DNA from: Bacteroidia bacterium
GTDB taxonomy: Bacteria > Bacteroidota > Bacteroidia > Chitinophagales > Saprospiraceae
Assembly: GCA_030432855.1 (NCBI GenBank)
Contig: JAUILM010000461.1
Coordinates: 1 to 5,260, forward strand
Reading direction: 5' to 3'
DNA: 5,260 nucleotides
Shown here: piece by piece, positions 1 to 5,260 of the stretch
Position numbering within the stretch: position 1 is the stretch's first letter
Layout: each line of letters starts with the position of its first letter
Notes under the pieces: generated by a model
Database searches by the model: none
Seen by the model: the letters and a program-made list of their open reading frames with translations, nothing else
What the model was told of the DNA's origin: nothing
Made by a program: the position numbers and the translations under genes

Positions 1-719
1 GCATTCCCACCTTCATGATCGGCATGTATCGTGAGGTACAAACGCATGAAGTTTCTAAAATCCTCTGAGTCATTCCCTAGCATGTGCGCGTAATTCGCAC
101 CCCAGTCCAGGTTAAGATCAGCCTCAATCTGATCATTATCATGGAAACTTCGACGATAGATGTAAGCCGCCAATCGTGGAAGTTTGGCAATGAGATTCAT
201 CGAATCCTCATAGGTGGGATCCCAAAATTCTGTTTTGGATAGTCCTTCAAAATATCGCTTAGCAAAAACAGACTCGGTTTGCAATGCGATGATTCCCATG
301 GTAAACTGCGCCATCGGATGTGTATCCTTAGGAAGGCTGTCGATCACTTTAAATACGTGATCTGGCACCTTATTTCGCCGCTCCCATTCATCTGCTAACC
401 AAGCTACCTGCTCCTCGGTAGGAATCTCACCTACCAGCATCAACCAAAACAAGCCTTCAGGAAGTGGTTCTGTGCTTCCATTTACGGTAGGTAATTTCTC
501 TTTAAGCTGTGGTATACTGTAACCCCGAAACTTTATGCCTTCGATCGGATCCAAACTGGAAGTCTCCCAAATCATGCTCTTCACCCCTCTCATACCGCCA
601 TACATCTGCGCCAGGGACACCTGATCCACTATTTTGGAGGCGTTTTCTTTGACTAGTGCACGGAGTTTTGATCTTAATTCTGATGATTTTTCCTGAAACT
701 TCGACTTTAACTGATCCAT
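1..719 (-). CDS. gltA: Citrate synthase, mitochondrial (type I) form, N-terminal part; C-terminus lies outside the window
   Basis: Condenses acetyl-CoA with oxaloacetate to citrate, the entry step of the TCA cycle, in the cytoplasm. Translating the minus strand from the ATG at 717-719 gives 239 uninterrupted codons reaching the left edge with no stop. The protein closely follows animal mitochondrial citrate synthase as I remember it: MYGGMRG near residue 39, ETSSLDPIEGIKFRGYSIP near 52-70, EPLPEGLFWL near 84-93, PTEEQVAWL near 101-109, and LYLTIHADHEGGN at 227-239. His235 in that last motif corresponds to the substrate-binding catalytic His274 of the pig enzyme. The other catalytic His and Asp would lie in the missing C-terminal 45% or so, judged from a family length near 430 residues. 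This ATG was chosen because the homology begins soon after it and no in-frame ATG was found in the stretch read upstream. There is no clear Shine-Dalgarno. The gene is transcribed divergently from the DUF3109 gene. The symbol follows common bacterial usage, although this is the eukaryote-like subfamily. Confidence 0.96.
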   Translation of the reverse strand, partial: MDQLKSKFQEKSSELRSKLRALVKENASKIVDQVSLAQMYGGMRGVKSMIWETSSLDPIEGIKFRGYSIPQLKEKLPTVNGSTEPLPEGLFWLMLVGEIPTEEQVAWLADEWERRNKVPDHVFKVIDSLPKDTHPMAQFTMGIIALQTESVFAKRYFEGLSKTEFWDPTYEDSMNLIAKLPRLAAYIYRRSFHDNDQIEADLNLDWGANYAHMLGNDSEDFRNFMRLYLTIHADHEGGN

Positions 720-784
720 TGAATGGGCTCTGATCCGATTTTTAAGTTGATAAATTTGTGAATTGATCTCTAAATTGAGGGCCG

Positions 785-792
785 TAAATATA
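785..792 (-). promoter_or_regulatory. Possible -7 element for the citrate synthase gene
   Basis: On the minus strand this reads TATATTTA, seven of eight matches to the Bacteroidota -7 consensus TAnnTTTG. It would give a 5' untranslated region of roughly 55-60 bases before the citrate synthase ATG. No convincing TTG lies at the expected -33 position, so the call is weak. It falls in the 130-base divergent intergenic region and lies close to the proposed plus-strand promoter. Confidence 0.28.
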
Positions 793-798
793 CACAAT

Positions 799-827
799 TT
801 GAACAGATTAGATCGTCGTTAGTTTTT
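799..827 (+). promoter_or_regulatory. Possible promoter for the DUF3109 gene
   Basis: A TTG at 799-801 is followed after 18 bases by TAGTTTTT at 820-827, which matches TAnnTTTG at seven of eight positions. This is close to the Bacteroidota sigma-70 arrangement. Transcription would begin around 833-836, leaving only about 15 bases before the ATG at 850. An alternative -7 element, TAATATTG at 838-845, is too close to the ATG and lacks a partner TTG. Confidence 0.35.
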
Positions 828-849
828 TTGAAGACGATAATATTGCAGA

Positions 850-1440
850 ATGATACTTATTCAAAATATTTTGATAAGCGAAGACATCTTCGACCGGAAA
901 TTTGTCTGTAATCTGAAGGCTTGCAAAGGGGCCTGTTGCTGGGAAGGGGATTGGGGTGCACCCATCACTGAAGAGGAGAAAAGTATTTTAGTCGATATCC
1001 GTGCCGCATTAGATCCATACCTTTCACAGGCATCGAGGGAAAAGATTGATGATGAAGGTGCATACACATACTATAAGGAACCAGATATGTACGGTACTCC
1101 TCTGCTACCTGATGGGTCATGTGTATATCTGATCAGAAATCCAGCGGGTGTAGCTTACTGTGGCATCGAGCGTGCCTGGAAAGATGGTGCCATCGCTTTT
1201 CAGAAGCCGATTTCCTGTCACTTGTATCCTATTCGTGAAAAAGAACTTCCCGCCGTGGAGATGACTGCACTCAACTATGATGACTGGGAGCTGTGTGCAG
1301 CTGCCTGTACATTGGGGAAATCACTTCAGGTACCCGTGTATGAATTTTTGAGGGAAGCCATCGTCCGCAGGTTCGGACAGGCATTCTACGATGAGTTGGC
1401 GGAGGTAGCGCAAGACAAATCAAATATAAAAAATAGCTAA
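850..1440 (+). CDS. DUF3109 family protein, cysteine-rich, likely metal or Fe-S binding
   Basis: A 196-residue soluble protein with no signal peptide or membrane segment, so probably cytoplasmic. I recognise it as the DUF3109 family, common in Bacteroidota and related in its cysteine pattern to YkgJ-type metal-chelating proteins. Its biochemical function is unknown to me. Nine cysteines are visible: 20, 25, 29 and 30 in an N-terminal C-x4-C-x3-CC cluster; 91 and 104 in the middle; 123 within PISCHLYPIR, a family hallmark; and 149 and 153 in a C-x3-C pair. Such a set could hold zinc or an iron-sulfur cluster (inference). The start is well fixed: an in-frame TAA sits at 838-840, this is the first ATG after it, and the family's usual N-terminus (ILIQNILISEDIF) begins right there. 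The C-terminal tail is lysine- and asparagine-rich and probably disordered. Its nearest neighbour, citrate synthase, is divergent, and 264 bases separate it from the next gene, so it looks monocistronic. Confidence 0.9.
   Translation: MILIQNILISEDIFDRKFVCNLKACKGACCWEGDWGAPITEEEKSILVDIRAALDPYLSQASREKIDDEGAYTYYKEPDMYGTPLLPDGSCVYLIRNPAGVAYCGIERAWKDGAIAFQKPISCHLYPIREKELPAVEMTALNYDDWELCAAACTLGKSLQVPVYEFLREAIVRRFGQAFYDELAEVAQDKSNIKNS
861..892. repeat. Two adjacent short inverted repeats at the start of the DUF3109 gene
   Basis: TCAAAATATTTTGA at 861-874 is a perfect 14-base palindrome. CGAAGA at 879-884 and TCTTCG at 887-892 form a six-base inverted repeat around a two-base centre. Both fall within the first 15 codons of the DUF3109 gene. 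They could be protein-binding half-sites or simply coding sequence, and no regulator is identified. Confidence 0.3.
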
Positions 1441-1482
1441 TATGTAAGCGATATTGAGATAGCGTCTTGTCGTGAAAAATAT

Positions 1483-1512
1483 TTGATATTAAGCCCTATT
1501 CTATTACTTTTG
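1483..1512 (+). promoter_or_regulatory. Bacteroidota-type promoter (TTG-N19-TACTTTTG) for the PpiD-like gene
   Basis: TTG at 1483-1485, a 19-base spacer, then TACTTTTG at 1505-1512. This is an exact match to the phylum's primary sigma factor consensus, TTG and TAnnTTTG separated by about 19 bases. The only gene downstream on this strand before the next terminator is the large folding factor at 1705, so the promoter most likely serves it. Transcription would begin near 1518-1520. Confidence 0.72.
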
Positions 1513-1538
1513 CAGTGCTTTTTTAAAAGGGTCTTAAA

Positions 1539-1568
1539 ATGAAAAGTTTAAGATTCGAAACAAAGTAA
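1539..1568 (+). CDS. Nine-codon reading frame in the leader, possible leader peptide
   Basis: ATG at 1539 opens a frame encoding MKSLRFETK and ending in TAA at 1566-1568. AAAAGGG at 1525-1531 lies seven bases before the ATG and is more Shine-Dalgarno-like than anything in front of the large genes here. It lies wholly inside the proposed transcript leader. A frame this short arises easily by chance, and nothing in the peptide (no run of one amino acid) suggests a classical attenuator. Confidence 0.15.
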   Translation: MKSLRFETK

Positions 1569-1598
1569 CTTTTGACTGCATAAGTATTTGATAAAGAG

Positions 1599-1627
1599 GG
1601 TGGTATAAAGACTAAATTTTTACCGCC
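1599..1627 (+). promoter_or_regulatory. Hairpin in the leader of the PpiD-like gene
   Basis: GGTGGTA at 1599-1605 pairs with TACCGCC at 1621-1627 (seven pairs, one of them G-U). After a single T-T mismatch, AAA at 1607-1609 pairs with TTT at 1617-1619, closing a loop of seven bases. No U-run follows, so it is not an intrinsic terminator. A role in mRNA stability or translational control is possible but not shown. I do not recognise a known riboswitch. Confidence 0.4.
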
Positions 1628-1704
1628 AAAGTTCTTGCACTTAGAAGCTGCTGCAATACAATTTTAACTTCCAAACGTTAATAGAGGTAAATTCATAAGA
1701 AACT

Positions 1705-3816
1705 ATGGCATTAATTGGAAAAATCAGAAAGCACAGTTGGTTGTTGATCGTAGTGATCGGATTGGCTTTGGCTGCTTTTGTCATCATGGATATGACAGGT
1801 CAGGGTGGTCCAGGAGCACAGCAACTTACGCTGGTGGAAGTAGATGGTGAGAAGGTGGATTGGACTGAATTCCAAAACGCTGAGAGAATATTATATACAG
1901 GTTCGCAGGCTGACGTATTTAGCAGACGAAATTACCTATATAACTACTTTCTGGATCGTACCATTATTGGAAACGAAGCGGAAGCTAACGGCCTTGCGGT
2001 ACCCAGAGCAGAGTTAATGGATCTACAGTTCGGCACCAATCTGAGTCCTTTGATCCAACAGCGATTTGCAGATCCTAACACAGGACTTGTGGATCGTACG
2101 CAACTTAATAATATAAAGGCCACCATCGACCAGGGAGGTCTTACCCCCAGTCTCCGTGAACTTTGGGCATATCAGGAGAAAGAAGTCATGACAGAAAGAC
2201 TTACGAATAAGCTGACTAATATCGTGGCTAAGGGTTTTTATACGCCGACCTGGATGGTAGAAGCTACCAATATTGATCAAACTGAAAGGACTGACTTTAC
2301 CTATGTGAAGGTTCCCTATGATCAGGTGCCTTCTAGCGATGTTTCCATCAGTGAATCTGATCTTAAAGCTTACCTCAATGAACATAAGGCAGAATATGCA
2401 GAGGATGAAGAAACCCGGGTATTGAGTTTCGTGTCATTCAATGTCTTGCCAACACCGGAAGATAGTGCTGCATTGGAGCAAAAGATGAATGATCTGGTCA
2501 CTGGATGGACGGCTGAGAATGTTAATGATACGTTCTACGTGGAAAACAATTATGGCACAGTTGACTTTGCCTATGTGAAAAGACCCGCTGTAAGTCCCTT
2601 GATCGCCGATTCTGTTTTCCAAAAACCCATTGGATCTGTCGTGGGTCCATATATAGAGGGCAACGCTCTGCGTGCCGCTAAAATCCTGGATCGAAAAATT
2701 ATTGCAGATTCTGTGCATACCCGGCATATCCTGAGACGAGCGCAGACGCTGGAGGAATACCAGGCAGCCCAACGAACAGCTGATAGCCTCGTAAATCTGA
2801 TCGAAAGTGGTGCTTTTACTTTTGATTCTTTGGCTCAGACTTTTAACCAGGGATCTATGAGCGTAAGTGTCAATGGAGGAGATTTAGGAAATGTGGCATT
2901 GGGTGGTTTTGTTAAGCCCTTCAATGATCTCGTGTTTTTCAACGCAGAGAAAAATAAATTATATACAGTGATCACCGAATTTGGTGTACATGTGGTGGAG
3001 GTACTGGATTGGACATACGAAACCAATCAAGAGGGCGTACAGCTCGCTTATTTGGTCGAACCCATTATTCCTTCTGAAAATACACAGGAAAGTATGTACA
3101 ATGATGTACTTGACTTTGTAAGTACCAATCGAACGCTGGAAGATGTAAGAGCGGCTATCGCCGACAGACCGGAGCTGCATCTTGAATTGACTATGCCCGT
3201 AAAGCAAAATGATTTCACCATCAATAGTTTGGGTACCAGTCAGACATCACGTGACATGATCCGATATGCCTACGAACCTGGAGTGGAAGAGGGAGATGTT
3301 TCACCTGAGGTTTTCATCTTTCAGGACCTTACCCTATACTACAATGGTCGCTACGTGGTAGCTGGATTATCAGAGATCAATCCTGCTGGTCAGCCTAGCC
3401 TTGAAGCCCTGAGACCCACTATTGAAGGACTGGTAAGTAATGAAAAGAAAGCTGAAATCCTCAAGAAAGAACTGGAGGGTAAGACACTGGAGCAGGTAGC
3501 TGAGATTTATGACACGCAGATCGATACTGCCCGTGGAGTCAACTTCCTGACAGACTTTATTGCTAATCTTGGAGAAGAGCCCAGTGTAGCATCAGCAGCT
3601 GTCAAAGTACCATTGAATGAAGTTTCAAGACCGATAGGGGGTACTGCGGGAGTTTATTTGATTAAACCATTTAACCGAACGGAAGCTACGCCGGCGAATA
3701 TCCCTTCTCTGAGAGCTTCCTATACCAACCAGATTGCAGGACAGGCTAAAGCTGGACTCATGCAATCACTGAGAAAAAATGCAGATATCGAAGACAACCG
3801 ATACCGTTTTTACTAG
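1705..3816 (+). CDS. ppiD: PpiD/SurA-like parvulin-type peptidyl-prolyl isomerase and chaperone, membrane-anchored
   Basis: A 703-residue envelope folding factor. A basic N-terminus (KIRKH) is followed by one hydrophobic segment at about 12-30, which should anchor it in the inner membrane with the rest in the periplasm, as in PpiD. Residues about 42-175 form the helical SurA/PpiD N-terminal chaperone region, beginning with LTLVEVDGEKVDWTEF. A parvulin domain spans about 337-436. It shows HTRHIL at 338-343 with His341, GGDLG at 391-395, and TEFGVHVVEV at 424-433 with His429, so both conserved histidines are present. The residue that is Asp or Cys in active parvulins appears to be Met385 or a neighbouring Ser, so isomerase activity is doubtful. 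Residues 440-703 hold a further region of the kind seen in PpiD, without clear catalytic motifs. Length is slightly above the 620 or so of E. coli PpiD, as usual for Bacteroidota. The ATG gives a sensible anchor and sits in A-rich sequence. It is a single-gene unit, with its own promoter and a strong terminator. The symbol reflects architecture, not proven orthology. Confidence 0.88.
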   Translation: MALIGKIRKHSWLLIVVIGLALAAFVIMDMTGQGGPGAQQLTLVEVDGEKVDWTEFQNAERILYTGSQADVFSRRNYLYNYFLDRTIIGNEAEANGLAVPRAELMDLQFGTNLSPLIQQRFADPNTGLVDRTQLNNIKATIDQGGLTPSLRELWAYQEKEVMTERLTNKLTNIVAKGFYTPTWMVEATNIDQTERTDFTYVKVPYDQVPSSDVSISESDLKAYLNEHKAEYAEDEETRVLSFVSFNVLPTPEDSAALEQKMNDLVTGWTAENVNDTFYVENNYGTVDFAYVKRPAVSPLIADSVFQKPIGSVVGPYIEGNALRAAKILDRKIIADSVHTRHILRRAQTLEEYQAAQRTADSLVNLIESGAFTFDSLAQTFNQGSMSVSVNGGDLGNVALGGFVKPFNDLVFFNAEKNKLYTVITEFGVHVVEVLDWTYETNQEGVQLAYLVEPIIPSENTQESMYNDVLDFVSTNRTLEDVRAAIADRPELHLELTMPVKQNDFTINSLGTSQTSRDMIRYAYEPGVEEGDVSPEVFIFQDLTLYYNGRYVVAGLSEINPAGQPSLEALRPTIEGLVSNEKKAEILKKELEGKTLEQVAEIYDTQIDTARGVNFLTDFIANLGEEPSVASAAVKVPLNEVSRPIGGTAGVYLIKPFNRTEATPANIPSLRASYTNQIAGQAKAGLMQSLRKNADIEDNRYRFY

Positions 3817-3841
3817 ACTCGGTTAACGCAAAATATACATG

Positions 3842-3884
3842 AGTGGTGTTAGACATTGAAATGTTTGACACCACTTTTGCTTTT
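3842..3884 (+). terminator. Strong intrinsic terminator after the PpiD-like gene
   Basis: AGTGGTGT at 3842-3849 pairs perfectly with ACACCACT at 3868-3875. The pairing continues inward through TAGACAT (3850-3856) and ATGTTTG (3861-3867), with two G-U pairs, to a four-base TGAA loop. The result is a 15-pair stem followed by the T-rich tract TTTTGCTTTT. It begins 25 bases after the stop codon and separates the folding factor from the lipoprotein gene. Confidence 0.88.
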
Positions 3885-3896
3885 ATGAGGTAAGAT

Positions 3897-3959
3897 ATGA
3901 AGCAACATCGCGTTATATCACATATGAATTTAAAGTATCACCATGATGATAGCATGTAA
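3897..3959 (+). CDS. Twenty-codon reading frame overlapping the lipoprotein start, doubtful
   Basis: ATG at 3897 opens a frame of 20 codons, rich in His, ending in TAA at 3957-3959. It overlaps the first codons of the lipoprotein gene in another frame. GAGG lies about seven bases upstream of its ATG. Translation could couple to the lipoprotein start, but the frame is short, has no recognisable family, and may be chance. Confidence 0.12.
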   Translation: MKQHRVISHMNLKYHHDDSM

Positions 3960-4545
3960 GCACCTGCTGCTAATTCTTTTAATGATATCTATCCTTGCAT
4001 GTAATAGTAATTCAGTCAAGGAAGTCTATGATGAAGACTCTGGTGCACTGCTGGAGCGATATGAGGTGAAGAAGGATAATCTGAAGCGTCATGGATTTTA
4101 TGAGCGCTACAGCGAGGGTAATTTGGTGGAAACTGCCACTTATTATGAAGATACGCTCCATGGGGTTCGTACGATTTTCACACCCGGAGGTCAGACCTTG
4201 ATTGAAGAAGAGTATAAAATGGGTATGTATGATGGTGTCTATAAAAAATACTATGAATCAGGTGAATTGATGCTGGAAGGTCCTTACATTGACAACAAGA
4301 TGGAAGGCAAGTGGACAAAATACTATGCTTCAGGACAAATCATGGAAGTGGTGGAAATGCATGACAACTCTGAAAATGGTCCATTTATAGAATATTACGA
4401 GGATGGCACCCTGAAGGCGGAAGGCACCTATCTGGATGGAGACAACGAGGATGGATTGCTGGTTCTTTATAAAGAAGATGGATCAGTAGATCGCAAAATG
4501 CAATGTGAGAAAGGCATATGCCATACTATTTCTGATACCGAATAG
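3943..4545 (+). CDS. YwqK-family MORN-like repeat lipoprotein
   Basis: A 200-residue predicted lipoprotein. A short basic start, a hydrophobic run LLLILLMISI, and a lipobox ILAC place the lipidated cysteine at residue 20, so the mature protein should sit on a membrane facing the periplasm or the surface. After it come six or seven degenerate repeats of about 23 residues with the pattern YY-x-SG-x-L-x-x-E-x-x-Y-x-x-x-x-x-x-G. The clearest are at about 53-73, 100-122, 123-146 and 147-171. These are the repeats of the YwqK/MORN_2 family. Databases often label the family an antitoxin by analogy with Bacillus YwqK, but no toxin gene is visible here and the label should not be carried over. Its function is unknown. 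ATG codons occur in tandem at 3943 and 3946, and an in-frame TAA at 3931 limits the start to these. The gene ends in TAG, followed directly in frame by TGA and TAA. porQ begins 13 bases later, so co-transcription is likely. Confidence 0.85.
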   Translation: MMIACKHLLLILLMISILACNSNSVKEVYDEDSGALLERYEVKKDNLKRHGFYERYSEGNLVETATYYEDTLHGVRTIFTPGGQTLIEEEYKMGMYDGVYKKYYESGELMLEGPYIDNKMEGKWTKYYASGQIMEVVEMHDNSENGPFIEYYEDGTLKAEGTYLDGDNEDGLLVLYKEDGSVDRKMQCEKGICHTISDTE

Positions 4546-4558
4546 TGATAAATCATCT

Positions 4559-5260
4559 ATGATCAAACTTTTACTTAGTCTACTCCTTGTATCTTTCACA
4601 TCGCTGACGGCTTTTTGTCAAATAGGAGGCAAGCATGTCTATAGTTTTCTATCTACACCTTCATCCGCTTACAGCAGTTCTTTGGGAGGAAGTTCTATCG
4701 TCAGTAGTGATGGAGGCCTTGCTACAGCAGAGGAAAATCCAGCCAGCTTGTCATTTGATTATGATAAAGCAATCAGTGTCCAACACCAGTTTTTAGTGGC
4801 AGGGATTCAACAGGGCTATGCAGCGTTTGGAAAGTCATTTGAGTCCCAGGGTATCATGACACATGGTTCATTCAAGTATATCAGCTACGGCTCTTTTGAT
4901 GCTACCGATGTTTTTGGAAACAATGTTGGAACGGTGAAAGGTGGGGAAGTAGCGATCTCTGTGGGGGCCTCTTATCGCTTGTATGAAAACCTCACGGTGG
5001 GAACCAATGTGAAGTTTATTAGCTCTACCCTGGACACCTATGGGTCCAGTGGTCTGGCTTTAGACCTGGCTGCATTCTATGAAGATACTGCCAGCCAGTT
5101 CACGGCTGCATTTGTCATCAAGGATTTGGGGACTCAATTATCTACATATGATGATGTCCGGGAAAAACTTCCCCTCAATATTAGTTTTGGTATCTCAAAG
5201 CGATTGAAATACCTGCCCTTTCGATTTGGGATCATCCTCCATGATCTGAATGAGTGGAAC
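4559..5260 (+). CDS. porQ: Type IX secretion system protein PorQ, N-terminal part; C-terminus lies outside the window
   Basis: The first 234 codons of an outer-membrane beta-barrel protein, open to the right edge. A signal peptide covers about residues 1-20 (MIKLLLSLLLVSFTSLTAFC), with likely cleavage before QIGG. It does not fit a lipobox because Phe precedes the Cys. The mature start, QIGGKHVYSFLSTPSSA followed by SLGGSSIVSSDGG and AEENPASL at 57-64, is the pattern I associate with PorQ and the related PorV/FadL-like barrels. The remainder alternates short beta-strand-like segments with turns (VAISVGASYRLYENLTVGTNVKF at 131-153 in two such strands). In Porphyromonas gingivalis, PorQ helps hold PorZ and belongs with PorU and PorV to the cell-surface complex that cleaves and attaches type IX cargo proteins. 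The start is supported by the signal peptide and by the 13-base gap from the upstream lipoprotein gene, with which it probably shares a transcript. Another PorV-type barrel is the main alternative. Confidence 0.82.
   Translation, partial: MIKLLLSLLLVSFTSLTAFCQIGGKHVYSFLSTPSSAYSSSLGGSSIVSSDGGLATAEENPASLSFDYDKAISVQHQFLVAGIQQGYAAFGKSFESQGIMTHGSFKYISYGSFDATDVFGNNVGTVKGGEVAISVGASYRLYENLTVGTNVKFISSTLDTYGSSGLALDLAAFYEDTASQFTAAFVIKDLGTQLSTYDDVREKLPLNISFGISKRLKYLPFRFGIILHDLNEWN

Larger units (their letters stand above)
1441..1704 (+). other. Non-coding region of 264 bases: promoter plus long leader of the folding-factor gene
   Basis: No convincing full-length gene is found here on either strand. The stretch is AT-rich. 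It contains a consensus-quality promoter (1483-1512), a nine-codon reading frame (1539-1568), one hairpin with two short arms (1599-1627) and a weaker one (TTGCA at 1635-1639 with TGCAA at 1652-1656). No intrinsic terminator for the upstream DUF3109 gene is visible. If the promoter is used, the transcript carries a leader of about 185 bases before the ATG at 1705. Confidence 0.6.

Noticed and set aside
861..1067. A 68-codon minus-strand frame.
   Set aside because: It lies entirely antisense to the conserved cysteine cluster region of the DUF3109 gene and looks like its shadow.
1599..1627. Leader hairpin as an attenuation terminator.
   Set aside because: No run of T follows the stem, and the stem carries a mismatch and a G-U pair.
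1944..3207. Several open frames on the minus strand (1944-2126, 2023-2385, 2434-2772, 2835-3026, 2959-3207).
   Set aside because: All lie antisense inside the folding-factor gene. They overlap one another and show no recognisable motifs, whereas the plus-strand frame has clear domain homology throughout.
3817..3942. A promoter of its own for the lipoprotein gene.
   Set aside because: The gap after the terminator shows no TTG and TAnnTTTG pair at proper spacing. A promoter must exist there, or readthrough occurs, but I cannot place it.
3943..4545. Toxin-antitoxin system based on the YwqK-type repeats.
   Set aside because: No toxin-like gene lies beside it. The neighbour is a secretion-system barrel. 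The protein is a predicted lipoprotein, which is unlike a cytoplasmic antitoxin.
4559..4621. Lipoprotein signal on the PorQ-like protein (Cys at residue 20).
   Set aside because: The residue before the Cys is Phe, which does not fit a lipobox. Ordinary signal peptidase cleavage before QIGG is more likely.

Overview
The window looks like chromosomal DNA from a Bacteroidota bacterium, probably a Cytophagales-type marine or soil lineage (order level is inference). Three things point there. A gene at the right edge reads as the type IX secretion protein PorQ, and that system is restricted to this phylum. The best promoter matches the Bacteroidota form TTG-N19-TAnnTTTG. The translation starts sit in A-rich sequence with little Shine-Dalgarno character. 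The citrate synthase of mitochondrial type and the DUF3109 protein are also common in the phylum. No mobile elements, CRISPR arrays, tRNA or rRNA genes were seen.

Layout. Positions 1-719 (minus strand) hold the N-terminal part of a citrate synthase that runs off the left edge. A divergent intergenic region of 130 bases separates it from a plus-strand gene (850-1440) for a cysteine-rich DUF3109 protein. Next comes a 264-base non-coding stretch (1441-1704) with a consensus-perfect promoter, a leader of about 185 bases and a hairpin. It leads into a large membrane-anchored parvulin-type folding factor, PpiD/SurA-like (1705-3816). A strong intrinsic terminator at 3842-3884 closes that unit. After it come a YwqK/MORN-repeat lipoprotein (3943-4545) and, 13 bases further on, the start of porQ (4559, running off the right edge). 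These last two look like one transcription unit.

How they fit together. The right half has an envelope theme: a periplasmic chaperone/isomerase, an outer-membrane or periplasmic lipoprotein, and an outer-membrane beta-barrel of the type IX secretion attachment complex. The left half is central metabolism plus a conserved metal-binding-type protein of unknown role. The genes themselves are mostly ordinary core genes. The points worth a second look are the long structured leader before the folding factor, the apparent loss of the usual catalytic Asp/Cys in its parvulin domain, and the unstudied lipoprotein coupled to porQ.
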